From: Halomonas sp. QHL1 | GTDB lineage: Bacteria > Pseudomonadota > Gammaproteobacteria > Pseudomonadales > Halomonadaceae | Assembly: GCF_001882345.1 (NCBI RefSeq) | Contig: NZ_MINL01000001.1 | Location: 1,449,705 to 1,513,704 of the forward strand | Direction of reading: 5' to 3' | DNA length: 64,000 nucleotides | Shown: in pieces, positions 1 to 8,625 of the stretch | How positions within the stretch are numbered: the first letter of the stretch is position 1 | Layout of the letters: each line of letters starts with the position of its first letter | Notes under the pieces: generated by a model | What the model saw: the letters and a program-made list of their open reading frames with translations, nothing else | What the model was told of the DNA's origin: nothing | Databases searched by the model: none | Program-made: the position numbers and the translations under genes

Positions 1-1974
1 CGGACGGTCATCGTCTGGGTTGGTGCCGGGGCCACTGCCATCATCCACGATGGTGGCGTTGCCGGTATCGCTGGCACCGGATTCGGTGGTGGCTTCTAGC
101 TGGAAGGTCTCTTCACCTTCGTAGACGTCGTCTTGGGTGGTTTCAACACTCACGCTCAGCGTGGTAATACCCGCCGGAACGATGTAGTTGCCTGCCCCGT
201 CGGCGGTCAGCGTTTGGGTCTCGCCCTCGGCATCTTGGTAGGTAACGGTCATCGCACCGATGTCGCTGGCTTCCGCCGTGTTGTCACCGCCGGTCAGGGT
301 CTCGAAGGAGATCGCATAGTCTGTCTCCGCCGCTTCATCCAGCGTGACGGTAAAGACCGCGGTGCTACCTTCATTGACGGTGCCCGCATCACCCACGGTA
401 ATGCCCGGACGGTCATCGTCTGGGTTGGTGCCGGGGCCACTGCCATCATCTACGATGGTCGCGTTGCCGGTGTCGGTCAGGTTGTCAGCTTCACCTAAGG
501 CATCGCCCGCAATGGTTGTGCCGCTAAGGGTGGCGCTCAGGGTAAAGTCTTCACGCCCTTCAAAGACACTGTCGTCGGTGGTCGGCACGTTGATGGCGAT
601 GCCGTCCGCAGTGCCCGCGGGGACGTCGAAGCTGAAGGTGCCGTCACCATTGTCGGTCACGGCGACGGTTTCGCCGCCGATGGTGGCCGTCAGGCTGCCA
701 ATGTCGTTAGCTTCGATCTCACCGTTGAGTTCGAAGGTCAGCGTTGTGACATTGTTAACGGCGTTGCCCAGCGAGACGTTGAACGTGGCGGTGTCGCCTT
801 CGTTGATGGTGCCAGCGTCAGTTACGGTTAATTGGACATTATCGTTATCAAGGACAACCGTAGTCACCCCAGATCCAAAAGCAGTATTTTCGTAATTACC
901 GCCAGTGGCACTCTGGATACTAATCTCCTGAGAAGCATCACCTTGAACTAACTCATCATCTTCACGAGCCGGATAAGTTACAGCACCTGACACTTCGCCT
1001 ATATCAATAGTGATCTGTTCGCCATTACTAAGCGTAATCACTAAAGGTTCACTTTCTGGAGCATTATCAACGCTAGCAGTGATAGTTATTGAATCACCTT
1101 CAGTGACCTGCTCAGGACCACTCAGCGTTATAGTCGTAGTATCGTTATCATCTACCACATTTACTGTATCGGTAGCTGTGGTATCGAGAGTGTCGTACCC
1201 GCCGCCAGAAGCATCAGAAATAGTTAATAATTGAGGCTCGTCGCCTTGAAGGTAAACATCGTCTGGGCGGCTATCGAAGGTTACACTGCCCGTGGTTTCA
1301 CCAACGGCAATAGTAATCAACTGGCCATTACTCAGTGTGATTACCAGCGGGCTATTTTGGGGAGCGTTATCAACACTCGCCGTTACTGTAATAGGTTGAC
1401 CTTCGATGACCTGCTGCGGAACACTAAGTGTGATGGTGCCAGACAAGCCCGGACCCGGCTCTGGTGTCGGCTCAACCACCTCATCTTCAGCAGCTACCGC
1501 ATCGGGAGCACCGCCAAAATCAACGAACTCACTTTCTTCAAGACCACCTGAAGTTTCAAAACTTAACGGGTCGGTTTGTTCGGCAATACGTGCAAGACGC
1601 ACGAAATCATGCCCCTCACCACCGCCGCCAGCGCCACCACCCGCGGCAGTTGCGTCAAGAATATCGAGAAGGTCACCTTCCTCATCTTCAAGGGCAGCTA
1701 ACAGCGCTTCAAGATCCTCATCCTGTGCACTGGCATCTTCAGTGGACACAAGCTGGTCGCTGTCAAGTTCGGAAGAAACAACCACTTCTTGGCCGCCCTC
1801 CACGAAACTGCTGCCCGCGCCATCAGCAAAATCCAGTTCTACACTGCCATTACTGGAAGTAATGAGGACTTCACCTTCCTGCAACACATCACCAATACTC
1901 AGCTCACGCAGGTTACCTGATTCATCCCGTGCCCAAGCCTGACCAGAAATTGCAATAACGGTTGCAGTTGCCAT
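1..1974 (-). CDS. LapA/BapA-type giant adhesin, N-terminal part (runs off window)
   Basis: The frame is open from an ATG at 1974 to base 1 (658 codons), so the C-terminus lies outside the window. A GGGAG Shine-Dalgarno sequence sits 6 nt before the start. Residues 1-125 form a LapA-like retention module: a hydrophobic beta-rich start, then an acidic helix, then the LapG protease site motif T-A-A-G at about residues 109-112, followed by a Gly-rich linker. A Pro/Glu linker leads into two Ig-like repeats of about 100 residues (about 1440-1145 and 1145-850). Calx-beta/Ig-like repeats follow; the last full one and the window edge share a 405-bp period. The family is exported by type I secretion and held in the outer membrane by the retention module. 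The exporter genes lie just upstream on the same strand. Start and family are well supported; total size and C-terminal signal are unseen. Confidence 0.88.
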   Translation of the reverse strand, partial: MATATVIAISGQAWARDESGNLRELSIGDVLQEGEVLITSSNGSVELDFADGAGSSFVEGGQEVVVSSELDSDQLVSTEDASAQDEDLEALLAALEDEEGDLLDILDATAAGGGAGGGGEGHDFVRLARIAEQTDPLSFETSGGLEESEFVDFGGAPDAVAAEDEVVEPTPEPGPGLSGTITLSVPQQVIEGQPITVTASVDNAPQNSPLVITLSNGQLITIAVGETTGSVTFDSRPDDVYLQGDEPQLLTISDASGGGYDTLDTTATDTVNVVDDNDTTTITLSGPEQVTEGDSITITASVDNAPESEPLVITLSNGEQITIDIGEVSGAVTYPAREDDELVQGDASQEISIQSATGGNYENTAFGSGVTTVVLDNDNVQLTVTDAGTINEGDTATFNVSLGNAVNNVTTLTFELNGEIEANDIGSLTATIGGETVAVTDNGDGTFSFDVPAGTADGIAINVPTTDDSVFEGREDFTLSATLSGTTIAGDALGEADNLTDTGNATIVDDGSGPGTNPDDDRPGITVGDAGTVNEGSTAVFTVTLDEAAETDYAISFETLTGGDNTAEASDIGAMTVTYQDAEGETQTLTADGAGNYIVPAGITTLSVSVETTQDDVYEGEETFQLEATTESGASDTGNATIVDDGSGPGTNPDDDRP

Positions 1975-2000
1975 GTAGATCTCCCGAACGAATAAAGAAG

Positions 2001-2035
2001 CCGCTTGCTAGCCCTTTGCACTAGGGAATTAGCGG
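2001..2035 (-). other. Possible 5'UTR hairpin of the adhesin mRNA
   Basis: An imperfect stem pairs CCGCT (2001-2005) with AGCGG (2031-2035), and an inner CCCT with AGGG. It lies about 27 nt upstream of the adhesin start, in the 205-bp gap between the LuxR-type gene and the adhesin. I found no convincing sigma70 promoter in the gap. Structure only; function not established. Confidence 0.25.
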
Positions 2036-2179
2036 CATATACCATCATCGTAGGCGGGTGAACTACAAAAAAATATTGTACTGATGGACAGAAATAGGCT
2101 TAGAGCTGCCTATGCCCAAGAAGGGAGGGGAAGCGCCCTTGTTTGCTTGATCTAGCACAGCTAAGAGCGTTGTAATTAA

Positions 2180-2806
2180 TTAGTAGCTAGCAAGCTCTCT
2201 CGTCGAAGAGAGCTTGAGCATTAACTGCAGACGGTCACGTACCGCTAGCTTTTTGAAAATAGCACTTAAGTGAGCTTTTACCGTGCGCTCTGTGATCTCT
2301 AGCTGACGCGCGACCTCTTTATTGGTTGCACCCCGTGCAACCGCGAGGGCAACGCCTCGCTCGCGCTCGGTCAGCAAGTCCAGATAATCACTTCCGGCAG
2401 TTGATACCTCTTCTGTGCGCCGAGACAAAGCCTTAAAGGTTCCGCCAATAACCTTCGCAAGCAACTCTTGACCAACCCACACTCCTTGGTTGGTCACCAC
2501 AAGAGCCACTTGCTTTAAAACATCGGCCGTCGCCAGCGTATGTACATAGCCACGTCCGCCTAAGTCTAATGCTTTAAGCGCCTCTTTATCGTTAGGCGCA
2601 TAGCTAAGAATAACCACCGTTACTCCCATCAAAGCTAAGCGTTGGGTCAACTGCTGCCAAGATACAACGGTGGTTGCCACCCAAACTAAATCACCAGATC
2701 GGGCATTTTTCTCAATCACGTTGGGCGTTGACGGCTGAGCATTGGGGAAAGCCTTTTCCCAGCGTGCCTTGAGGCTACCATCCATTGTCACAAACCAATG
2801 ATCCAT
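2180..2806 (-). CDS. LuxR/NarL-type regulator with degenerate receiver domain
   Basis: A 208-residue protein. The C-terminal third (about 140-205) is a LuxR-type helix-turn-helix, with the TERE, ATNKEVARQL, TVKAHLSAIFKKL pattern typical of NarL/FixJ regulators. The first 120 residues follow a receiver fold (VVILSYAPNDKEALKAL, then GGRGYVHT). The position expected to hold the phospho-acceptor Asp reads VWVATTVVSW, and the usual switch Lys is His, so phosphorylation is unlikely. Its start overlaps the lapC-type stop by 1 nt (TAATG), so it is co-transcribed with the exporter genes and precedes the adhesin. I infer that it regulates the adhesin or the secretion operon, in the manner of CsgD/VpsT-class biofilm regulators; the direct target is unknown. 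Confidence 0.85.
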   Translation of the reverse strand: MDHWFVTMDGSLKARWEKAFPNAQPSTPNVIEKNARSGDLVWVATTVVSWQQLTQRLALMGVTVVILSYAPNDKEALKALDLGGRGYVHTLATADVLKQVALVVTNQGVWVGQELLAKVIGGTFKALSRRTEEVSTAGSDYLDLLTERERGVALAVARGATNKEVARQLEITERTVKAHLSAIFKKLAVRDRLQLMLKLSSTRELASY

Positions 2807-4236
2807 TACCGTTCCCCCATCGAATCACGCCATGCCCGCAGAATAGGCTTGAGCAGAAACTGCATCACGGTTCGCTTACCGGTTATGATATCTACCTGCG
2901 CGGTCATGCCGGGAATCACCTGCAGTGAATCCGCTACATTTTCGTCGGCAAGGCTGCGAACTCGCACTAAATAGAAGGTGTTGTCGTCGTCATCTGTAAT
3001 GGTATCGGCGCTAATGTGATCCAGTTCAGCTTTTAAACCACCATAGATGGCGTAGTCGTACGCTGTCAGCTTGATAGTGGCTGCCTGACCTGGGTGTAAA
3101 AACGCAATATCCTGAGGTGCAATACGTGCTTCGACCAACAATTGATCATCGCTGGGAACAATATCGACCACCTCTTGCCCAGGTTGAGCAACGCCACCAA
3201 TGGTGCTGATATGTATTCGCTGAACCACGCCATCTACCGGCGAACGAATTTCGGTCAATCTCACCCTATCCTGAAGACCGGTACCGGATTGTTGAAGCGC
3301 ATTCAAATCACCCAGCGTTTCGGCAAGATCATTACGCCATTCACTTCGGCGCTCTGCACCTAGTTCCAGCAATTGCCCTTCTGACTCTTCTACTGCCGCT
3401 TCTAAACGTGAAACAGCAGCATCAGCCTGGTTACGCTCACCGGTCGCACGTGATAAATCTCGCTGCAGCCTCAGCACTTCAACTTCTGAAACTGCGCCTG
3501 AATCCAACAATGGCCGCGTTAAATTAAGCTCCTGGCTGGACATATTGGCTTCACGTTGAGCGGTATCGCGCTTGGCAACGGCTTCTCTTAACTCTTCTCT
3601 ACGCTGGCGTATACGATCATTTAAAACATTTTCCTGTTCACGCAGCTCTTCGCGACGGCTCTCATAAACCTCGCGTTCCTGAATGACAATGGTGGGTACT
3701 TCTTGGCGCAACTCTTCATCAGGCTCGAAAGGTGAGTCTGTGACTAAAGCGCGCAGCCGCTCGGCTTTTGCTTGCAACGCATAACGTTGAGCTCGATTTT
3801 CGCGAAAATCCGACACAAATCGGGTCGGATCAATTTGCATTAATACTTGTCCCGCTTCGACCACTTGACCTTCGCGGATCATGATCTGCTCAACGACACC
3901 GCCATCAAATGACTGTATCTGCTGCAACTGGCTAGCTGGAATAACGCGACCGCTACCCCGGGTCACTTCATCAATGGGCGCGTAGCAAGCCCATATAATG
4001 AGAGCCACAAAAGCCAAGCAAACGCCGTAGAGAAAAAGTCGCGCTCGCATTGGGTCTTGTTGCAACCGCGCCCAGTCAGTATCACTCGCCCAGTCGCGGC
4101 TTAAATGCGCCGAGGTAACTCGCCGTGCAAACAAGCGATCCATAAAGGGACGGAACGGTTTTTTGCCCTTTTCTGAGAACCGACCAATGGCCTCGAAGCC
4201 TTTCTGTTCAGCGGTCTCAATGTTTTTCTTAGCCAT
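2806..4236 (-). CDS. lapC: HlyD/LapC-type membrane fusion protein of type I secretion
   Basis: A 476-residue periplasmic adaptor that bridges the inner-membrane ABC exporter and the outer-membrane channel. A single transmembrane segment lies near residues 68-88 (FLYGVCLAFVALIIWACYAPI). It is followed by a biotinyl-lipoyl-like strand (GRVIPASQLQQIQSFDGGVVEQI), a long coiled coil (about 130-300), and a second barrel half with the HlyD signature near 325-440 (EIRSPVDGVVQRIHISTIGGV). Length fits the family. Its ATG overlaps the upstream ABC gene's TAA by 1 nt, and its own stop overlaps the next ATG, so it sits inside a tightly coupled operon. Assignment as the LapC type rests on the neighbouring retention-module adhesin. 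Confidence 0.93.
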   Translation of the reverse strand: MAKKNIETAEQKGFEAIGRFSEKGKKPFRPFMDRLFARRVTSAHLSRDWASDTDWARLQQDPMRARLFLYGVCLAFVALIIWACYAPIDEVTRGSGRVIPASQLQQIQSFDGGVVEQIMIREGQVVEAGQVLMQIDPTRFVSDFRENRAQRYALQAKAERLRALVTDSPFEPDEELRQEVPTIVIQEREVYESRREELREQENVLNDRIRQRREELREAVAKRDTAQREANMSSQELNLTRPLLDSGAVSEVEVLRLQRDLSRATGERNQADAAVSRLEAAVEESEGQLLELGAERRSEWRNDLAETLGDLNALQQSGTGLQDRVRLTEIRSPVDGVVQRIHISTIGGVAQPGQEVVDIVPSDDQLLVEARIAPQDIAFLHPGQAATIKLTAYDYAIYGGLKAELDHISADTITDDDDNTFYLVRVRSLADENVADSLQVIPGMTAQVDIITGKRTVMQFLLKPILRAWRDSMGER

Positions 4237-6407
4237 TAAGAAGCCCTCCCGATCTGACCTTTACGGAGCGCTTCAACCACCGTATCGCGAGGCCCATCCG
4301 CTACGACCTTGCCAGCATCCATGACGATAATACGGTCTACCAAGGAGAGCAGAGACGTTCGATGCGTCACTACGAGCACTGTTTTGCCTTGCGCCACCTT
4401 ACTGAGATTCGTTTTAAAGGCTTCCTCACTGGCGTTATCCATAGAGCTGGTTGGCTCATCCAATAGCAATATGGCGGGGTCATGCACCAATGCCCGCGCA
4501 ATGGCCACAGACTGCTTTTGACCTCCCGACAGAGACTGCCCTCGCTCGCCTACTTGCAAATCAACGCCGCGAGGGTGGCTATTTACCAAGGATTGCAAAC
4601 CTGCAATATCTAATGCTTTCAGCAACTCCTCATCATCGATACGCTCACTGCCACCACCCGCGACAATATTGTCGCGCAGCGACCCAGAGAACAGACTGAC
4701 GTCTTGGGGGACATAGCCAATATGGCGGCGCAGCTGTATAGGATCGATCTGTCGGATATCAACGCCGTCGAGTAAAACGGCACCCGCGCTGGGCTGATAG
4801 AACCCCAGCATCAGCTTATTGAGTGAAGACTTGCCGCAGCCTATTCTGCCTAGCAGTGCGACTTTTTCACCTGCCTTAATAGAAATTGAGACATCGCGCA
4901 ACGCATCGCGCTCTTCATTGGGGTAGCGCAACGTCACTTTTTCTAGCTGAATGGCGCCAGCAACACTGGGCTTTTCAACATAAACCTTGCCTTCGTGACG
5001 CTCGACGCGCTTATCCATCACCTGATTGAGCGAATCTAACGCTGTTGATGACTGGTGGTACTGCGCCAGTAGCGCTGCCGCCTGGCTAATCGGCGCCATG
5101 GCCCGCGAGGAGAGCATATAAGCGGCAATTAGACCGCCTTGAGAAAGGTTGCCTTCAATAATCTGATAGACGCCGACGATAATGACGCAGACCGCCACAC
5201 TGTGCTGCGCCCACTGCGCCACATTCGAAACGGAAGTGCTCACCAATCGCAGCTGGGCACTGGTGCGTGATAAGAAAGCCGTGGCTTTTTCCCAGTGGCG
5301 CTGAATGCGGCTTTCAGCGCGCAATGCTTTGACATTCTCTAACTGCGAAACAGACTCGACGAGCAGGGCATTACGTTGAGCACCCACTTCCCAAGTTGTC
5401 TGCGATAGCTCATGAAGCTTGCCCTGAGCGGCCAACGCATAAAGCAATACAAACAGGATTCCAGCTATAACAGGCAATACAAGCCATGGATTAATCAGCA
5501 CGATAATCGCCGCAAATAACAGCACGAAAGGCAGGTCGACGATACCTAGAATGGTAGCCGAACCTATGAATGCTCGTATTGACTCAAAGGATTGCAGCGT
5601 GGAGGTGAACGACCCGGTTGAAACTGGCCTATCCTCTAAACGTAACCCTAACGTTTTAGCCATAATAGAAGAGGAAAGTTTTACATCCGCTCTGCTAGCG
5701 GCTAAATCGACAAAACTACTGCGCATGAGACGCAGCGCCAAATCAAAACAAAGCACAATGAAAACACCGCCAGCAAGTACCCAGAGTGTTTCAGTCGCTT
5801 GATTGGGAACTACGCGATCATAGACGTTCAGCACAAATAGCGGCATGGCCAAGGCGAATAGATTAATAGCAACTGACCCAATAAGAATATCGCGGTACAG
5901 TTTTCTATTTTCCTGAATGACACTCCAAAACCAGTGTCCGCCCTTCTTTTTCTTAGTTTCGGGATTATTGTCTAATCGAAGACGAGGACGAACGTAAATA
6001 GCGTCACCCGAATAGCTAGACGCCAGCTCATTGAGCCCAACTTCAACTTCCGCTTCATTCAGTTCAGGAAATACAGCTTTGACGAGCCCTTTTTTAACAT
6101 CAATGGCGTTGACGATGCATACCCGTCCAGGCTCAAGAAGCACAATAACGGGAAACAGTTCTGGATTAAGATTTACTAGCCCACTCTTAACAATTTGTGC
6201 CGTCATACCCGCGCGCGCAGCAGCCCGGGCAAAAACGGAGGGTGTCAGCTTACCGTTTTCGAGTGGCAATCCCGCAGTTAACGATTCGGAAGAAACTTCA
6301 TGTTGATGCATTCTAGCCACTGCCTGTAAGCAGATAAGAAGCTCATCATGATCCAATGAAGAATCTTGCGACTCCTTACCAGACAGCGTTTGATCATGCT
6401 CTAACAA
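4236..6407 (-). CDS. lapB: LapB-type type I secretion ABC transporter/ATPase
   Basis: An ABC exporter with three parts: an N-terminal C39-peptidase-like domain lacking the catalytic Cys (residues about 20-130), a six-helix membrane domain (about 160-430), and a nucleotide-binding domain. The last shows Walker A GRIGCGKSS, signature LSGGQ, Walker B ILLLDEPTSSMD and H-loop VTHRTS. Peptidase-dead domains like this bind rather than cleave RTX/Lap substrates. I prefer the TTG start at 6407 because AAGAGGTGG lies directly before it. An ATG 27 nt upstream (6434) extends the frame by nine residues but has no ribosome site and would put that Shine-Dalgarno sequence inside the coding region. Downstream overlap with the adaptor gene indicates an operon. 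Confidence 0.93.
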   Translation of the reverse strand: MLEHDQTLSGKESQDSSLDHDELLICLQAVARMHQHEVSSESLTAGLPLENGKLTPSVFARAAARAGMTAQIVKSGLVNLNPELFPVIVLLEPGRVCIVNAIDVKKGLVKAVFPELNEAEVEVGLNELASSYSGDAIYVRPRLRLDNNPETKKKKGGHWFWSVIQENRKLYRDILIGSVAINLFALAMPLFVLNVYDRVVPNQATETLWVLAGGVFIVLCFDLALRLMRSSFVDLAASRADVKLSSSIMAKTLGLRLEDRPVSTGSFTSTLQSFESIRAFIGSATILGIVDLPFVLLFAAIIVLINPWLVLPVIAGILFVLLYALAAQGKLHELSQTTWEVGAQRNALLVESVSQLENVKALRAESRIQRHWEKATAFLSRTSAQLRLVSTSVSNVAQWAQHSVAVCVIIVGVYQIIEGNLSQGGLIAAYMLSSRAMAPISQAAALLAQYHQSSTALDSLNQVMDKRVERHEGKVYVEKPSVAGAIQLEKVTLRYPNEERDALRDVSISIKAGEKVALLGRIGCGKSSLNKLMLGFYQPSAGAVLLDGVDIRQIDPIQLRRHIGYVPQDVSLFSGSLRDNIVAGGGSERIDDEELLKALDIAGLQSLVNSHPRGVDLQVGERGQSLSGGQKQSVAIARALVHDPAILLLDEPTSSMDNASEEAFKTNLSKVAQGKTVLVVTHRTSLLSLVDRIIVMDAGKVVADGPRDTVVEALRKGQIGRAS

Positions 6408-6521
6408 TGTCCACCTCTTATAATAAAATAGCACATAGCATATTTTTCAACGCTATGTGCCACATACGCTTATCCAAACAGTCTCAGCATTCGTTCAGAT
6501 CAAGGAATAAAAATGTGTCAT

Positions 6522-8378
6522 TTAAGTATTGATCTCATCAAACCGCTCTAAGGTAATTTCTACTCGCCGATTTTGCCCGCGACCATCTACCGTGTCATTT
6601 GAGGCTATAGGCCGATTAGACCCATAACCCTCTGTTTGGATTAAAGTCGGCTCAACGCCTTGGTCTGCAAAAAACCGAGCGACGCTATCAGCGCGCTGTT
6701 GAGAAAGAGGATCATTAATTGCATCTGAACCTGTATTGTCCGCATGACCAGCTATAAAAACTCGCGCAATATCATTACGCGCATTGATATCGGCAGCTAA
6801 CCCAGCGAGTTCTTGACGCGTATCTGCCCCTAGTTCAGCACTATTGATCGGAAATAGTGCATCTGCAGACAGCGTGACATCTGGCGCTCTGGTGGGGGCG
6901 GGAGTAGAGAAGTCACCGCCAATAAAATCTTCCAGTGTAAACCCACTTGGACCTGACACCGGACACACAATCTCTGGCGTAATGGCAACGCCATCGTTGC
7001 CCATCTCGGCTAACGTCGGCATATCATCACGCATAATTTCAAGTGACTGCATTAGCTGACCCGTTGCTGCCAGCGTTCTTGCATCCGCCAGGGTAATGTC
7101 ATATTGGGCATTTGCATAAGCACGGCTGGCATCGAAATACTCGTTCTCACTATCCAGCACATCTAAGAGAGTACGCTCGCCAATATCAAACTGTTGCTGA
7201 TAGGCGCCTCTAACGCGATCAATAGATAAGCGATGCTGATTTAAATAATTGAGCTGTTCGCGAAGTCGTTGAGCATCGTTATACGCAATTTGCGTAGTTT
7301 GACGCACATTGGTACAGGCCAGTTCGCGCTGGTCAACAGCTTCTTCAATGCGATCACTGGCCGCTCGGAAGGCCGCTCGATCGCTACCACCATTGTATAA
7401 ATTCATGCTTGCCACTAGCTGAATACTGGTCTCATCACGTCGCCCAGCAATGGCATCATCTTGATTGTTGGTACCTGTTCTACCTTGAATTTCTAGACGT
7501 GGCATAAATACTGCGCGCGTGCCTTCTTTTTCAGCACGCTGCACATTGATGTTTTCGATGGCAGCATGAAAATCAGGATTGCCCTCAAAAGCTAAATTGA
7601 CAGCCTCACTGACGCTTGAAGGTAAACTCTCATCAAGCTCGGGAGCGGGCATCAGGTTTTGTGCAGGCAGTTCACCAACGATACGCATGTAACGCGCGGT
7701 AACATCGTGCAAATTTGTCGCTTCGGTCATCAAATTCGATTCAGCCAATGACAACCGGCCACTTATTTGCTCAAGGTCTACCCCTCTCCCTGCGCCAGAA
7801 CGAGTGCGCTCTTCAATTTGTTGGAAGACTTCCTGGTGCTTGGCGTAGTTCTCTTGAGCCAGCCTGACTAACTCACGATAGCGTGCAACGTCCAGATAAG
7901 CTTCTGATGCTTCCAGCGCTATATTTTCACTGGCACCAATCAACTCATAATAGGTAACTAGCTCAGCCCTATCTAACCTCTCGACTTCACTTCGCGTTGC
8001 AAAGCCATCGAACAGCATTTGAGTCAGCGTCAGCTCTGCAAAGTCAGTTTCATAGCTACCACGGCCGTCGCCCTCTTGAGCTTCCCGACCAACGCCTGCG
8101 GATACATCAATGCTGGGCAAGTAGTTTCCACGCGCCACACCAATATCATTTTTCGCAGCGCTGAGGCGCGACCATGCGGCTTCGACTTCAGGATTGGTAG
8201 AAATAGCCTTTTGAACAACGCTCTGTAGATCGTCATTACCAGGTGCGTAAAGACTTTGTGGAAGCGTCTGAGCGATTGCGCTGTTCAGTGGCGTAAAAGC
8301 CAGAGTAACAGCCATGAGTGGCGTTGAAATGCGGCAAAGGTAGTTTTTGATCGTACTTGTAGCGACTGCATGTTCCAT
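6522..8378 (-). CDS. TolC-family outer-membrane channel fused to OmpA peptidoglycan-binding domain
   Basis: A 618-residue protein. A signal peptide spans about residues 1-36 (ends SAIAQ). A TolC/OEP domain with two coiled-coil repeats covers about 45-440. The C-terminus (about 500-615) is an OmpA-like domain, with the hallmark FPINSAELGADTRQEL start and the AGHADNTGSDAINDPLSQQRADSV motif carrying the Asp and Arg that hold diaminopimelate. Ordinary TolC/LapE proteins are about 450 residues, so the OmpA part is an extra anchor to the cell wall. It is the first gene of the minus-strand exporter cluster, 114 bp before the LapB-type gene, and probably forms the exit channel for the adhesin. Confidence 0.92.
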   Translation of the reverse strand: MEHAVATSTIKNYLCRISTPLMAVTLAFTPLNSAIAQTLPQSLYAPGNDDLQSVVQKAISTNPEVEAAWSRLSAAKNDIGVARGNYLPSIDVSAGVGREAQEGDGRGSYETDFAELTLTQMLFDGFATRSEVERLDRAELVTYYELIGASENIALEASEAYLDVARYRELVRLAQENYAKHQEVFQQIEERTRSGAGRGVDLEQISGRLSLAESNLMTEATNLHDVTARYMRIVGELPAQNLMPAPELDESLPSSVSEAVNLAFEGNPDFHAAIENINVQRAEKEGTRAVFMPRLEIQGRTGTNNQDDAIAGRRDETSIQLVASMNLYNGGSDRAAFRAASDRIEEAVDQRELACTNVRQTTQIAYNDAQRLREQLNYLNQHRLSIDRVRGAYQQQFDIGERTLLDVLDSENEYFDASRAYANAQYDITLADARTLAATGQLMQSLEIMRDDMPTLAEMGNDGVAITPEIVCPVSGPSGFTLEDFIGGDFSTPAPTRAPDVTLSADALFPINSAELGADTRQELAGLAADINARNDIARVFIAGHADNTGSDAINDPLSQQRADSVARFFADQGVEPTLIQTEGYGSNRPIASNDTVDGRGQNRRVEITLERFDEINT

Positions 8379-8625
8379 TTATGCGTTCCCTGTAGCTGAT
8401 ATCACTTTACTGGTCATCCAGCTAAGCATTTAGCCTCCATGCTTTTTTATAAGGCTAACCAACCCAAGCCTAGCACCTAATTGGAAAAGTGATAATTTGA
8501 AAATAGGCACAGTTCATTAGGCATACCTAGTCGATATACTTAAGACGACCTTATTAACCGCCGATCGTAACACAAAAACACAAAAACACACTAAAATGTC
8601 ACAGCTAATTATAATGTTCCCTAAT
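8379..8625. other. Intergenic region upstream of the exporter cluster
   Basis: 247 bp between the TolC-OmpA start and the end of the EamA gene. It is AT-richer than its surroundings and must hold the promoter of the secretion cluster. I could not pick one -35/-10 pair with confidence and saw no clear terminator for the EamA gene. Confidence 0.4.

Noticed and set aside
4300..4700. Plus-strand frames inside the ABC exporter gene.
   Set aside because: They are antisense to a conserved ATPase domain and show no family features or ribosome sites.
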